Shown: one piece after another, positions 7,881 through 13,736 of the stretch
Numbering within the stretch: the stretch's first letter is position 1
Layout: each line of letters opens with the position of its first letter
Source of the DNA: a virus
DNA length: 21,355 bases
Direction: 5' to 3' (one strand)
IMG/VR virus record: IMGVR_UViG_3300032291_000491
Coordinates: 1 to 21,355 of that record
Notes under the pieces: generated by a model
What the model was told of the DNA's origin: nothing
The model's database searches: none
The model's input: only the letters and a program-made list of their open reading frames with translations
Program-made: the position numbers and the translations under genes

Positions 7881-8616
7881 TTATTATCTCCTTGAAAAAG
7901 CCACGATTGGGGTGGCGCTACCTGTGGAACCTGCAACCGTGTAGTTCACGCGCAGGTATCTTGCTACTGATGTTCCAGCCGCAACTTCAACTCGGTAAGA
8001 AATCTTTTGAGTTGATGTAACTGCGGTGAAGGTCACCAAGTCTGTAAAGGTTGAGTTGTCCGCTGACTGCTGAACCTTGACAGTAATATTTCCGTTTCGA
8101 GTATTTGTCGGAACGGATAGAAACGCAACTCCACCATTGGCTGATGAAGCGCCATTGTCCACGCCTGTTCCGTTTCCAGTCGCAGAAACGGCTGAGCCAG
8201 AGGACAAAATAACCCCGTGGTCTACGCCATTATTTGACTGGAACTCAGCACTTGCCTGAACAACATCTGCGATTGCTCCTGATACCTCGTATGAAGTGGC
8301 ATCGGACTCAAGCATCACGGCGCGAGCGCCGTTAGCGTGACCTTCGGTTGCAACAATAACTTTTTCTTTTGTTGTGCCGCCGAGAACTGTTGCGAAATAA
8401 GCATCGGTACCAACACTTGCTGTTGCCTCAAACATACCTGAAAGCGATACGGTTCCATCTTTTAGACCTGAGATGTACTCCTTGGCGCTTGAGCCAAAGG
8501 TACTTGTCTCGGCTGTCTCAACTGTTGTTGATGCGCTTACATCATTAAAATAAGATGAGAAATCAAACTCATCTACGAAAACTTGTACATTTTTACCGTG
8601 ACGAAATGTAGGCATT
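7864..8616. repeat. Direct repeat at the starts of the two tail tube paralogs
   Basis: Eighteen bases (tgacgaaatgtaggcatt) are identical at 7864-7881 and 8599-8616, 735 bases apart. They cover the first six codons (MPTFRH) of both genes and part of the region before the start. Conservation at DNA level indicates a fairly recent duplication or gene conversion, and makes the pair prone to deletion by recombination. Confidence 0.85.
7884..8615 (-). CDS. Major tail protein paralog with extra C-terminal domain
   Basis: A 243-residue protein with the same opening MPTFRHGK and tail-tube core (VETAETSTFGSSAKEYISGL, then KDGTVSLSGMFEAT) as the next gene downstream. Residues about 1-140 are the tube domain. 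Residues about 155-243 are an added beta domain (ITVKVQQSADNSTFTDLVTF, then ISYRVEVAAGTSVARYLRVN) of the kind often found projecting from tail tubes or capsids. The gene starts within the end of the upstream gene (TAATG at 8615), behind a good ribosome site (GAGGAG). Two tandem tube-like proteins with different surface domains suggest either a tube made of two subunits or one tube protein plus a tube-end or decoration protein. The tube fold assignment is from motif similarity; the division of labour is inferred. Confidence 0.72.
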   Translation of the reverse strand: MPTFRHGKNVQVFVDEFDFSSYFNDVSASTTVETAETSTFGSSAKEYISGLKDGTVSLSGMFEATASVGTDAYFATVLGGTTKEKVIVATEGHANGARAVMLESDATSYEVSGAIADVVQASAEFQSNNGVDHGVILSSGSAVSATGNGTGVDNGASSANGGVAFLSVPTNTRNGNITVKVQQSADNSTFTDLVTFTAVTSTQKISYRVEVAAGTSVARYLRVNYTVAGSTGSATPIVAFSRR

Positions 8617-8926
8617 ATTTCTCCTCAACTGGGCGCTGGTGAATTGTTCCATCTTGAAGAAAACCATCGCCATCGCCATCTGTGGCATCTGGGTCAAATC
8701 CATCTTCTTCTTTGACAGCCTCAACTGGAGCCTCGATTACTGGCTCAACAATTGGTTCAGTCTTTTTTTCTTCAACTTTAGTTGCTGGCTTAGAGGAATC
8801 CTCAATAGCGCCAGACTCAAGTAGCCACTTGATTGATGTGGCTGGCAAATCTTCTACGACATCGCCAATTTCGGCGCGTTTGTTTGGTGGGTAATCAATA
8901 CCCTGAAGTACGCGGTACTTAGCCAT
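8615..8926 (-). CDS. Small acidic virion-associated protein with DGDGDG motif
   Basis: A 103-residue protein with two distinct parts. Residues 1-45 (KYRVLQGIDYPPNKRAEIGD, then VVEDLPATSIKWLLESGAIE) form a compact domain that I recognise as common in phage structural operons, without an assigned function. Residues 46-80 are a low-complexity, proline-, glutamate- and lysine-rich linker. The C-terminus carries DPDATDGDGDGFLQDGTIHQ followed by RP, an aspartate/glycine loop reminiscent of calcium-binding loops but without the acidic residue expected at the last ligand position. The gene has a very strong ribosome site (AAGGAGG, 6 bases before ATG). Just upstream is a 122-base gap with a possible hairpin. 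Its stop overlaps the start of the tail tube paralog (TAATG), so it is probably made together with it. Role unknown; a tail or head-tail joining accessory protein is plausible. Confidence 0.6.
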   Translation of the reverse strand: MAKYRVLQGIDYPPNKRAEIGDVVEDLPATSIKWLLESGAIEDSSKPATKVEEKKTEPIVEPVIEAPVEAVKEEDGFDPDATDGDGDGFLQDGTIHQRPVEEK

Positions 8927-9048
8927 TTATTCCTCCTTGACGGCGCATGGGTAGCCCAAGTACACCGTCTAAGGTCACATGGACACGGAGGTAAGACGAC
9001 TAACTGGGGCGACTAGCGCACATTAAGGAAAGTGTACCGTATGGGTTT
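8927..9048 (-). promoter_or_regulatory. Intergenic leader with possible hairpin before the tail tube genes
   Basis: One of the few real gaps in this crowded region. On the minus strand it holds an imperfect hairpin at 8939-8969: outer stem GACGG/CCGTC, inner stem TGGG/CCCA with a 3-base loop, and an internal loop between. The hairpin abuts the AAGGAGG ribosome site of the next gene. There is no T-run, so it is not a normal terminator, and no convincing -10/-35 pair was seen. Two related 12-base words (agtacaccgtct at 8959-8970 and agtgtaccgtat at 9031-9042, 9 of 12 the same) lie 72 bases apart. A perfect inverted repeat AAGTAC-GCG-GTACTT sits just inside the next gene at 8906-8920. A regulatory role is a guess. 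Confidence 0.3.
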
Positions 9049-10161
9049 TTAGATGAACTTGCAACGAGTAAGAACTGTTGAGTAAACATCCTTGTACTCA
9101 TCTGAACCCTTGACTGTTCCCTTGATTTTGACCTTATCGCCAATTTCAACATTGCCACCGCTGGATGAGAACCACTTGAACTGGTAGCCACCCTCGTTTA
9201 CAAAAGTGAACAATGTTGTCCAGCCATATTGTGTTTCGAAAGTATTGGAGCCAGCCACGGTAACTTCGACCTCAATCTTGGAGCCTGTCTCAGCAAACTG
9301 CTCCTTCTTGAATTCGACCTTTTCCACGACTGCCTTCTCACGCTGATTTGATTCAGCCTTGACGATGCTAACCGCAATACCGACTGTTGAATCCTTTTGG
9401 AACTCTAACTGGCAGACGGAGCGAACATTCTGGGCGTATGAACTGTCACCCTCAAAGTTCTTGCCCCACTCGATAAGTTGGCGAGCCTTCTCGTACTCAG
9501 CCTCTCCAGCCTCACCGATTTCGTACTTCGCCCAGATTTCGTTGTATTGGTTAATGTTCTTAAGAACGCCCCACACTAAATCTTTTGTGGAGACTCCCTC
9601 AGAGGACTTTACATAACCAACCTTGCTGACCGCCTTGATAGCGTGAGCGATAACTCCGACTGTGTTGATTGCGGAGATTCCGCCACCTGACCAGCCATCA
9701 AACTCCTCTGCAAAATCTTCTTCTGTAACTAAAGCGCTCGCATAGAAAGTCCAGCCGATGAAGTCCTTAACGCAACTTGAGCCGACCTGACTCAACTTTC
9801 CTTCTTCGTTCTTGACGAAGATGACTTTGCCGCGGTTACGAACCTTCTGGCAATGGTCGCAATATCCCTTTTTGACATCAGATACCTGAATTGGGTTTGC
9901 ATCTGAGAAGCCGTGAAGAATGATTTGCTCCTCAACGAACTCAGCAACGCCAATAAATTCCCAGCCCTGATACTTAAGTGGTTCGCCTTCAATCACTAAG
10001 ACTTGATACTGGCACTCAACGCCCTTGATTTCTTCCACGCGTTCTTGGATGCTGACTTTGAAACCGCCAGATAATCCTTGCTTTTGACCGCGCTGAGCAA
10101 TCTTCTGCGCTCTGGCAAGAGTCTTATCAACATTGACTTCAGAGATTCTGAACTCTCTCAT
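9049..10161 (-). CDS. Zinc-ribbon plus OB-fold-like nucleic-acid-binding protein
   Basis: A 370-residue protein starting at MREFRISEVN. The ATG at 10159-10161 is chosen because it has a fine ribosome site (AAAGGGGG, 5 bases before) and lies just downstream of a sigma70-type promoter. The longer ATG at 10182 would fall almost inside the -10 element. Residues 101-104 are CDHC, followed by a NRGKVIFV strand and SQVGSSCVKDFIGW (C130). This cysteine pattern is known to me from a family widespread in actinobacterial phages and plasmids and probably binds zinc. Residues about 293-368 look like an OB fold (KIEVEVTVAGS, then WTTLFTFVNEGGYQFKWF, GDKVKIKGTVKG). A single-stranded DNA or RNA binding role is likely but inferred. 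It is not a virion-type protein, so its place between neck and tail tube genes is unusual. Confidence 0.65.
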   Translation of the reverse strand: MREFRISEVNVDKTLARAQKIAQRGQKQGLSGGFKVSIQERVEEIKGVECQYQVLVIEGEPLKYQGWEFIGVAEFVEEQIILHGFSDANPIQVSDVKKGYCDHCQKVRNRGKVIFVKNEEGKLSQVGSSCVKDFIGWTFYASALVTEEDFAEEFDGWSGGGISAINTVGVIAHAIKAVSKVGYVKSSEGVSTKDLVWGVLKNINQYNEIWAKYEIGEAGEAEYEKARQLIEWGKNFEGDSSYAQNVRSVCQLEFQKDSTVGIAVSIVKAESNQREKAVVEKVEFKKEQFAETGSKIEVEVTVAGSNTFETQYGWTTLFTFVNEGGYQFKWFSSSGGNVEIGDKVKIKGTVKGSDEYKDVYSTVLTRCKFI

Positions 10162-10183
10162 GTTGCCCCCTTTCGACAACATA

Positions 10184-10212
10184 AGTATAACAAACTGGGG
10201 TTAAATAATCAA
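10184..10212 (-). promoter_or_regulatory. Sigma70-type promoter for the zinc-ribbon/OB gene
   Basis: On the minus strand TTGATT (10207-10212) is followed, after exactly 17 bases, by TATACT (10184-10189). These match 4 of 6 and 5 of 6 bases of the bacterial consensus. A start of transcription about 7 bases on, near 10177, would give a leader of some 16 bases carrying the AAAGGGGG ribosome site before the ATG at 10161. The -35 element overlaps the end of the upstream DUF6378-like gene. It is the best promoter seen in the window. Confidence 0.7.
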
Positions 10213-10490
10213 GCCTCTCTACGGGCGCGTTCTTCCCGAATCATCGCCAAAGTTAGAAAATAGCCGATGCCATCTACGACTGTATCGGGCTTAGTTATGT
10301 GGGCTTCTCGGGCAATCTTGACTCCCACCATACATAGGCTCACCTGCTCCGCTGTAACCTCTATGCCGAGGATAGCGCTCCAGATTTGAGCCGCCCTAGT
10401 GAAGTTATCCAAAGGATGCCCATAAGCCTCCTGACGGTCTCCAGAGACGAGTTCCGCCGCATACATGGCTATGTCTCTAGGGTCATTCAT
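10209..10490 (-). CDS. DUF6378-like small protein
   Basis: A 93-residue protein starting at the ATG at 10488-10490, which overlaps the stop of the metallophosphoesterase gene (ATGA). A longer frame exists upstream but is only the shadow of that gene. The pattern [20 protein letters not shown], then [25 protein letters not shown] and a late VVDGIGYF matches DUF6378: R-x-x-x-Y-G-x-x-x-x-N at the start, W in the middle, K-x-x-R, and D-x-x-G-Y. These are all-alpha proteins common in phages and sometimes likened to MazG-type nucleotide pyrophosphohydrolases, but the activity is not established to my knowledge. It sits with the metallophosphoesterase in a block with nucleotide or nucleic-acid flavour rather than a structural one. 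Family call is fairly firm, function is open. Confidence 0.7.
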   Translation of the reverse strand: MNDPRDIAMYAAELVSGDRQEAYGHPLDNFTRAAQIWSAILGIEVTAEQVSLCMVGVKIAREAHITKPDTVVDGIGYFLTLAMIREERARREA

Positions 10491-11686
10491 TGAAGTAGTT
10501 GGAGGTCTGTTATCCCCCGCTCCGACACAACAAAGGTCAGAACTCCCACATCCGCAGTTTCTCCCGTTGATTGACTCCACCATACGCTTCCTCCATCCAA
10601 CGCGGGGGCTTGGAGCCACTTGACTCCGCCCCAATCTGCCATCTTGAGTGAATGATAATGACCAGTCACTAAAATATCGCAATCTCCAATTTTGTTACGC
10701 CCGAGTGTCTGGTCAGCAATCCATCTACGAAGTTTTGCTTCAACTCCAGCCCCAGCGCGAGCCAGATGCCCGTGAGTAATTCCGATAATTTTTGTTCCTA
10801 CTTCAACTGTTAGCGATAGAGAATCTGTTGGAATAGCAAACTTGATATGACCGTATGCCTCTGGGTTGGCTTGGAAGATTTCAGCCACGGACTCAACTAG
10901 GGCTACATCGTCATTATCGTTAAGAGTGGTAAAGGCTTTTCCGTTCTTGCGGTTCTCGCCATGGTTTCCGCCAATCGCCGCGACTGTGATTTCAGGAGCG
11001 AACTTAGACCAGCGGATTAGGGCATCTCGAAGTAGACGGCGAGCAATCTTTACTTGGTCTCGTCTATCAACTTCCACGGTAAAAGTTTGGATGTCATAAT
11101 GTCCGTCACAACCTTCAACTAAATCACCGAGACAAAGGACAGTTATGGATTCGATAGGTCTGCCCATCTTTTTCAATTCTTTGTATCGCGCTTCAACATC
11201 GTCAATGGCTTGGAGCCAGCGACCAACTAAACCTTTAAGTCCGTCTCCATCTTTCTTTCCGACCTGCCAATCTGCGGCAACTACAACTAAACTAGCGCTA
11301 CCTTCAATGAGTGGCTTTCTTTCTCTGGGCTTATGCTTTCGTATCTCCTGAATCAAATGGTCTATATCGGCGCGTTCTTTAGCCCCTTTACGAACGACTC
11401 TGCCTTTCCATTGGCGGTTGAGCGCACCTTCGGCGTTCCCCCACACATTAAACAAAACAGGCTCGACAACAGCGAAGTTCTCGGGGTCGAGACCCCAGAT
11501 ACGAAGAACTCCTGACCAATCTGGGTGAGTATCGCCCACCAGTGGTTCTGTAGTTACTACGCCTTCATTGCCATCCCACGAAACTCCAGGAGTCCATTCA
11601 GCGCTTCTTTTGCGCGACTCCATAGGTTGAGTCGTATTGTTTTCTGTTGTTTTTAATAAATTCTCAAGAGCATCATCTAGGTTCAT
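10487..11686 (-). CDS. Calcineurin-like metallophosphoesterase
   Basis: A 399-residue protein with the ordered metal-binding motifs of calcineurin-like phosphoesterases: motif [11 protein letters not shown] (D139; the usual histidine of D-x-H is glutamine 141), LGDLVEG (G187-D188), GGNHGENR (N241-H242), THGH (H305, H307) and TGHYHS (H343, H345). The first 130 residues are a separate region ([20 protein letters not shown], then W-rich strands) that I associate with this phage family rather than with cellular Mre11. The substrate may be nucleic acid or a nucleotide; this cannot be read from sequence. Its ATG overlaps the stop of the HTH gene (ATGA at 11683-11686) and its TGA overlaps the next start, so three genes are translationally linked. 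The pairing with a small HTH protein just upstream recurs in actinobacterial phages, from memory. Confidence 0.85.
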   Translation of the reverse strand: MNLDDALENLLKTTENNTTQPMESRKRSAEWTPGVSWDGNEGVVTTEPLVGDTHPDWSGVLRIWGLDPENFAVVEPVLFNVWGNAEGALNRQWKGRVVRKGAKERADIDHLIQEIRKHKPRERKPLIEGSASLVVVAADWQVGKKDGDGLKGLVGRWLQAIDDVEARYKELKKMGRPIESITVLCLGDLVEGCDGHYDIQTFTVEVDRRDQVKIARRLLRDALIRWSKFAPEITVAAIGGNHGENRKNGKAFTTLNDNDDVALVESVAEIFQANPEAYGHIKFAIPTDSLSLTVEVGTKIIGITHGHLARAGAGVEAKLRRWIADQTLGRNKIGDCDILVTGHYHSLKMADWGGVKWLQAPALDGGSVWWSQSTGETADVGVLTFVVSERGITDLQLLQ

Positions 11687-12063
11687 TTTTCACACTTGCA
11701 TCCGTCTAAGCCTTGCAACCTACGGCGGTGACGGCGAACTACATTCGAACTCATCTCGAACCCAAAGTCAGCAAGAACCTTTGTTATTGCGGTTCCTTCA
11801 ATTGATGGATTCTTAAGAGTTTCCATTAGTTTTAATGAGAAAGATTCAGGCAACTCCCTCATCAATTTACCCATCGCGCACTCATGCCCAGGCAAGGTCT
11901 TTTTTCCATTGAGTGAGTCTAACTTAGAGGTGAAATCATCCAGACTTATTTTTTGACTTACACCTTGGACATCGGATAGACCATGGGCGCGTTGCCGACT
12001 CAAAGAGGAGTCTGTCGCATTTCCAGCACCTTTGGAACTCGTCTGTCGTTGCGTTTCTGCCAT
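11683..12063 (-). CDS. Small HTH protein with C-terminal CxC, overlapping the Com-like gene
   Basis: Taken from the first ATG (12061-12063) it has 126 residues. Residues 39-126 are protein-like: ISLDDFTSKLDSL, then HECAMGKLMREL, a helix pair ETLKNPSIEGTAITKVLADF, GFEMSSNVVRRHRRR, and CKCEK at the end. This matches the small DNA-binding-like proteins of actinobacterial phages that end in R-H-R-R then C-x-C (family recognised from memory). Cys62, Cys122 and Cys124 could bind a metal. Residues 1-38 are low in complexity and are simply the +1 reading of the Com-like gene, so this start is doubtful: the ribosome site before 12063 is poor and no ATG, GTG or TTG lies close before ISLDDF. Either translation does begin at 12063 inside the Com-like gene, or the HTH part is made by frameshift from it. 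Its stop overlaps the metallophosphoesterase start. Confidence 0.6.
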   Translation of the reverse strand: MAETQRQTSSKGAGNATDSSLSRQRAHGLSDVQGVSQKISLDDFTSKLDSLNGKKTLPGHECAMGKLMRELPESFSLKLMETLKNPSIEGTAITKVLADFGFEMSSNVVRRHRRRLQGLDGCKCEK

Positions 12064-12124
12064 ACGGGTCTACCACTCTCTCTTGGGGAGCCGTTGGCTC
12101 CTGTGCTATTTCCTCACTAGACAT
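11936..12124 (-). CDS. Com-like zinc-ribbon protein
   Basis: A 62-residue protein with the zinc ribbon RCWKCDRLLFESATRPWSIR followed by CPRCKSKNK (C33, C36, C52, C55). The order R-C-x-x-C-x-x-L-L-F, about a dozen residues, I-R-C-P-R-C-K is the signature of the phage Mu Com family, small zinc proteins that bind RNA and switch on translation of the mom DNA-modification gene. Residues 1-29 are a short flexible N-terminus. The ATG lies inside the last codons of the tail terminator gene and has no strong ribosome site, so it is probably read by coupling. The downstream HTH gene opens inside this gene, 61 bases after its start, a layout like com and mom in Mu. A target other than mom would be needed, since no Mom-like gene is visible. 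Homology by motif is strong; the regulatory role here is inferred. Confidence 0.75.
   Translation of the reverse strand: MSSEEIAQEPTAPQERVVDPYGRNATTDEFQRCWKCDRLLFESATRPWSIRCPRCKSKNKSG
12087..12101 (-). promoter_or_regulatory. Perfect RNA hairpin inside the Com-like gene
   Basis: The minus-strand RNA reads GGAGCC-AAC-GGCTCC: a perfect 6-bp stem with a 3-base loop, 4 of 6 pairs G-C. It lies between the Com-like start (12124) and the candidate HTH start (12063), ending 23 bases before the latter. No T-run follows, so it is not a terminator. It could be a protein-binding or translation-control element, as is known for Com in phage Mu, but that is inference. Confidence 0.4.
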
Positions 12125-12531
12125 CGAAAATTCGCCGATAATAGTGGTCTTTGCTTTGGGTCTATACCCAATGGATTAACACTACCCATTGGCTCTATAC
12201 GCAAAACATGGACACCCGAAATTGTGACACCAGTTATCGAAGCAAGCAAGTTTCGAATATCTTCAATTTTGTCTCTGGCTGTTGGATAATCTTCTTTCCC
12301 TGCGCGAGAAATAATCTGGAGCATCGGGTAATCAATAACGATGCCTCCGCTTCCCATGGTAAAGGCTGGTGGGGTTCCAGAGTTTTCGTAGATGGCTGTG
12401 CATACATCAGGAGACTCAGGAAGGGTTGCTAAAAATAGGTTAGTTCCAAGGGTGCCTTGAGAAGCGTGTGCGCCAAAAGCGCTTGCTGTGTTCTGCAAGT
12501 AATCGCCTATGGACTCAAGAATCGTTGCCAT
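12106..12531 (-). CDS. Tail terminator protein
   Basis: A 141-residue protein with the features of siphophage tail terminator or minor capsid proteins that cap the tail tube at its head end. It shows a helical start (ILESIGDYLQ), the strand-turn LFLATLPESPDVCTAIYENS, a central IVIDYPMLQIISRAGK, then YPTARDKIEDIRNLLASITG and IRPEPM-like strands (VHVLRIEPMGSVNPLGID) near the C-terminus. 'P-D-x-x-x-x-x-Y-E-x-x-G', 'P-x-x-Q-I-x-x-R' and 'Y-x-x-A' helices are the recurring pattern of this family. It is the fourth of four consecutive neck genes and is coupled to the one before by TAATG at 12531. In most siphophages the tail tube gene follows; here five non-structural genes intervene, the first overlapping its end. 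Confidence 0.75.
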   Translation of the reverse strand: MATILESIGDYLQNTASAFGAHASQGTLGTNLFLATLPESPDVCTAIYENSGTPPAFTMGSGGIVIDYPMLQIISRAGKEDYPTARDKIEDIRNLLASITGVTISGVHVLRIEPMGSVNPLGIDPKQRPLLSANFRCLVRK

Positions 12532-12938
12532 TACACCGCTCCATTCTTTCTCATTAAGTCAATGATACGCCTAGCCATATTTTGCTGAATTTCTGGCAAT
12601 CTTTCCATGAAAGGTTGCTCCAGATATTTAGCCTGAGTTGGCGGGTTGTGGTAATTGCCTAGAATCTCATGGACATACATGGCGTATGGTGCGGCTGGTC
12701 CACCAAAGAAAATATCAACTCCGATGCCTTGAGGAGTGTTCATCGGAGCCGAGACTCCGCCTGAGCCACGCAAAGCGCCTGTATCAATAGGGGTCAAAAT
12801 CATCGCTCTGGCAAAAATCATATTGGCTTCTTCGAGGATTACTTGACCAACAATCTTGCCAGCATCCTTGCCAGATAACTCAAGCATATTGCGTAACTCT
12901 TGAGCGCCCTCTAGTTCAAATGTGAAAGTTTGAGCCAT
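12531..12938 (-). CDS. Neck / tail completion protein, HK97 gp10-like
   Basis: A 135-residue protein that fits the HK97 gp10 family: an alpha-helical segment (EEANMIFARAMILTPIDTGA) leading into the hallmark T-P-x-D-T-G-A-L-R-G-S turn at residues about 52-62, then a beta strand, the P-Y-A-x-Y-V-H-E motif (residues about 84-92), and QPFMERLPEIQQNMARRI near the end. Members of this family sit at the head-tail junction or tail tube end and are needed to complete the tail. Three bases separate it from the stopper gene upstream and one base overlaps the tail terminator downstream. Length and gene order are as expected. Confidence 0.8.
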   Translation of the reverse strand: MAQTFTFELEGAQELRNMLELSGKDAGKIVGQVILEEANMIFARAMILTPIDTGALRGSGGVSAPMNTPQGIGVDIFFGGPAAPYAMYVHEILGNYHNPPTQAKYLEQPFMERLPEIQQNMARRIIDLMRKNGAV

Positions 12939-12940
12939 GG

Positions 12941-13279
12941 TTATCTACCAAAGCGTATGACGGTGTGATGCGCTCCGTTTTCGTCTGCGATGTTATCAAC
13001 TGCATTGATAGTAAATGTGTCGTTTCCGACTACCATTCTATGAGAAACGGTGATTGAAGTCTGTGGACCCTTGGTTATGAAGCGACCAATATCGGTAACT
13101 TCAACTCCTTGAACATCACGGCTTCGAACTGTGTCATAGATAAGGCGACCAGTAGCCGAGATATTTGTTTGGGCATTGCCAAAAGTGGTTTTATTGTATT
13201 TATCAACTGATGCCTTCGGGGTAAAGACCACGGTATCGCTCATAAACTCAGCGACTTTGTTGTAGATAGCATCTGCCAT
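12941..13279 (-). CDS. Head-tail stopper protein
   Basis: A 112-residue beta-rich protein. It contains VVFTPKASVDKYNKTTFGNA, a strand ISATGRLIYD, then RDVQGVEVTDIGRFITKG and the final HTVIRFGR. The length, the beta-barrel-like alternation and the 'D-x-Y-N-K-x-x-F-G' turn are as in SPP1 gp16-like stoppers, which close the head exit before the tail joins. Position between the adaptor and the gp10-like protein is the expected one (adaptor, stopper, gp10-like, tail terminator). The call rests mainly on this order plus length. No domain with a firm signature was seen. Confidence 0.65.
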   Translation of the reverse strand: MADAIYNKVAEFMSDTVVFTPKASVDKYNKTTFGNAQTNISATGRLIYDTVRSRDVQGVEVTDIGRFITKGPQTSITVSHRMVVGNDTFTINAVDNIADENGAHHTVIRFGR

Positions 13280-13289
13280 GGCTACACCC

Positions 13290-13736
13290 CTACTCTACGA
13301 TGCGTGTTTCGTAGAAAGAGTTTGGGTTATCCATCTGACCAACTACAAAGTCTGTATTGTAATCGGTAGTTGTCTTGTCATCTGTGGACTTCAAAGCATC
13401 TGCCTTAGCCCATGGGCGAGGAGGCGACTTACGCATCTTGCGTTGGAATAGGCTATGAGCCAACTCTTTGTAGTGCGTTACCTTTGAACTGTAAGACTCT
13501 GAAACTGAAATGTCGCCAACGCTTTTTGAAGTGCTATCGGCTAGACGGGCAAAGCGAGCGATAAGGATTTCAGCCAACTCACGCGCCGCTTCATAGGAAT
13601 CGTTTGACCATTCGGTAAGGACATAGGAAATTTCTTCGTCTGAGAAAAGTGCATCAGTAGAATCTGTATCGTTTAGAAGAAAACGAACATAGTTTCTAGC
13701 AGATGTACTCGGGTCTCCTGAATAGGTAAATGTCAT
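13290..13736 (-). CDS. Head-tail adaptor (connector) protein
   Basis: A 148-residue, mostly helical protein starting MTFTYSGDPSTSARNYVRFL, followed by LNDTDSTDALFSDEEISYVL, then TEWSNDSYEAARELAEILIA. The opening 'G-D-P-x-x-S-x-R-x-x-V-R-F-L-x-x-D-T-D' and 'L-S-D-E-E-I' are typical of the adaptor that docks beneath the portal (SPP1 gp15 or HK97 gp6 type) in phages of actinobacteria and others. The C-terminal quarter is low in complexity. Its ATG overlaps the stop of the fibre gene before it (TAATG at 13736), so the neck genes are linked to the fibre gene block. Confidence 0.75.
   Translation of the reverse strand: MTFTYSGDPSTSARNYVRFLLNDTDSTDALFSDEEISYVLTEWSNDSYEAARELAEILIARFARLADSTSKSVGDISVSESYSSKVTHYKELAHSLFQRKMRKSPPRPWAKADALKSTDDKTTTDYNTDFVVGQMDNPNSFYETRIVE

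Noticed and set aside
10162-10182. ATG at 10182 as start of the zinc-ribbon/OB gene
   Set aside because: It lies one base beyond the -10 element of the promoter and has no ribosome site; the ATG at 10161 has AAAGGGGG at the right distance.
10490-10682. Longer N-terminus for the DUF6378-like gene, starting at 10682
   Set aside because: This part overlaps the metallophosphoesterase gene in another frame, its sequence is cysteine- and arginine-rich without family likeness, and the ATG at 10490 gives the normal ATGA coupling and the full domain.
11936-12124. Direct assignment of a Mom-type DNA-modification system
   Set aside because: Only the Com-like partner is present. None of the neighbouring proteins shows a Mom or other acyltransferase-like or methyltransferase motif.
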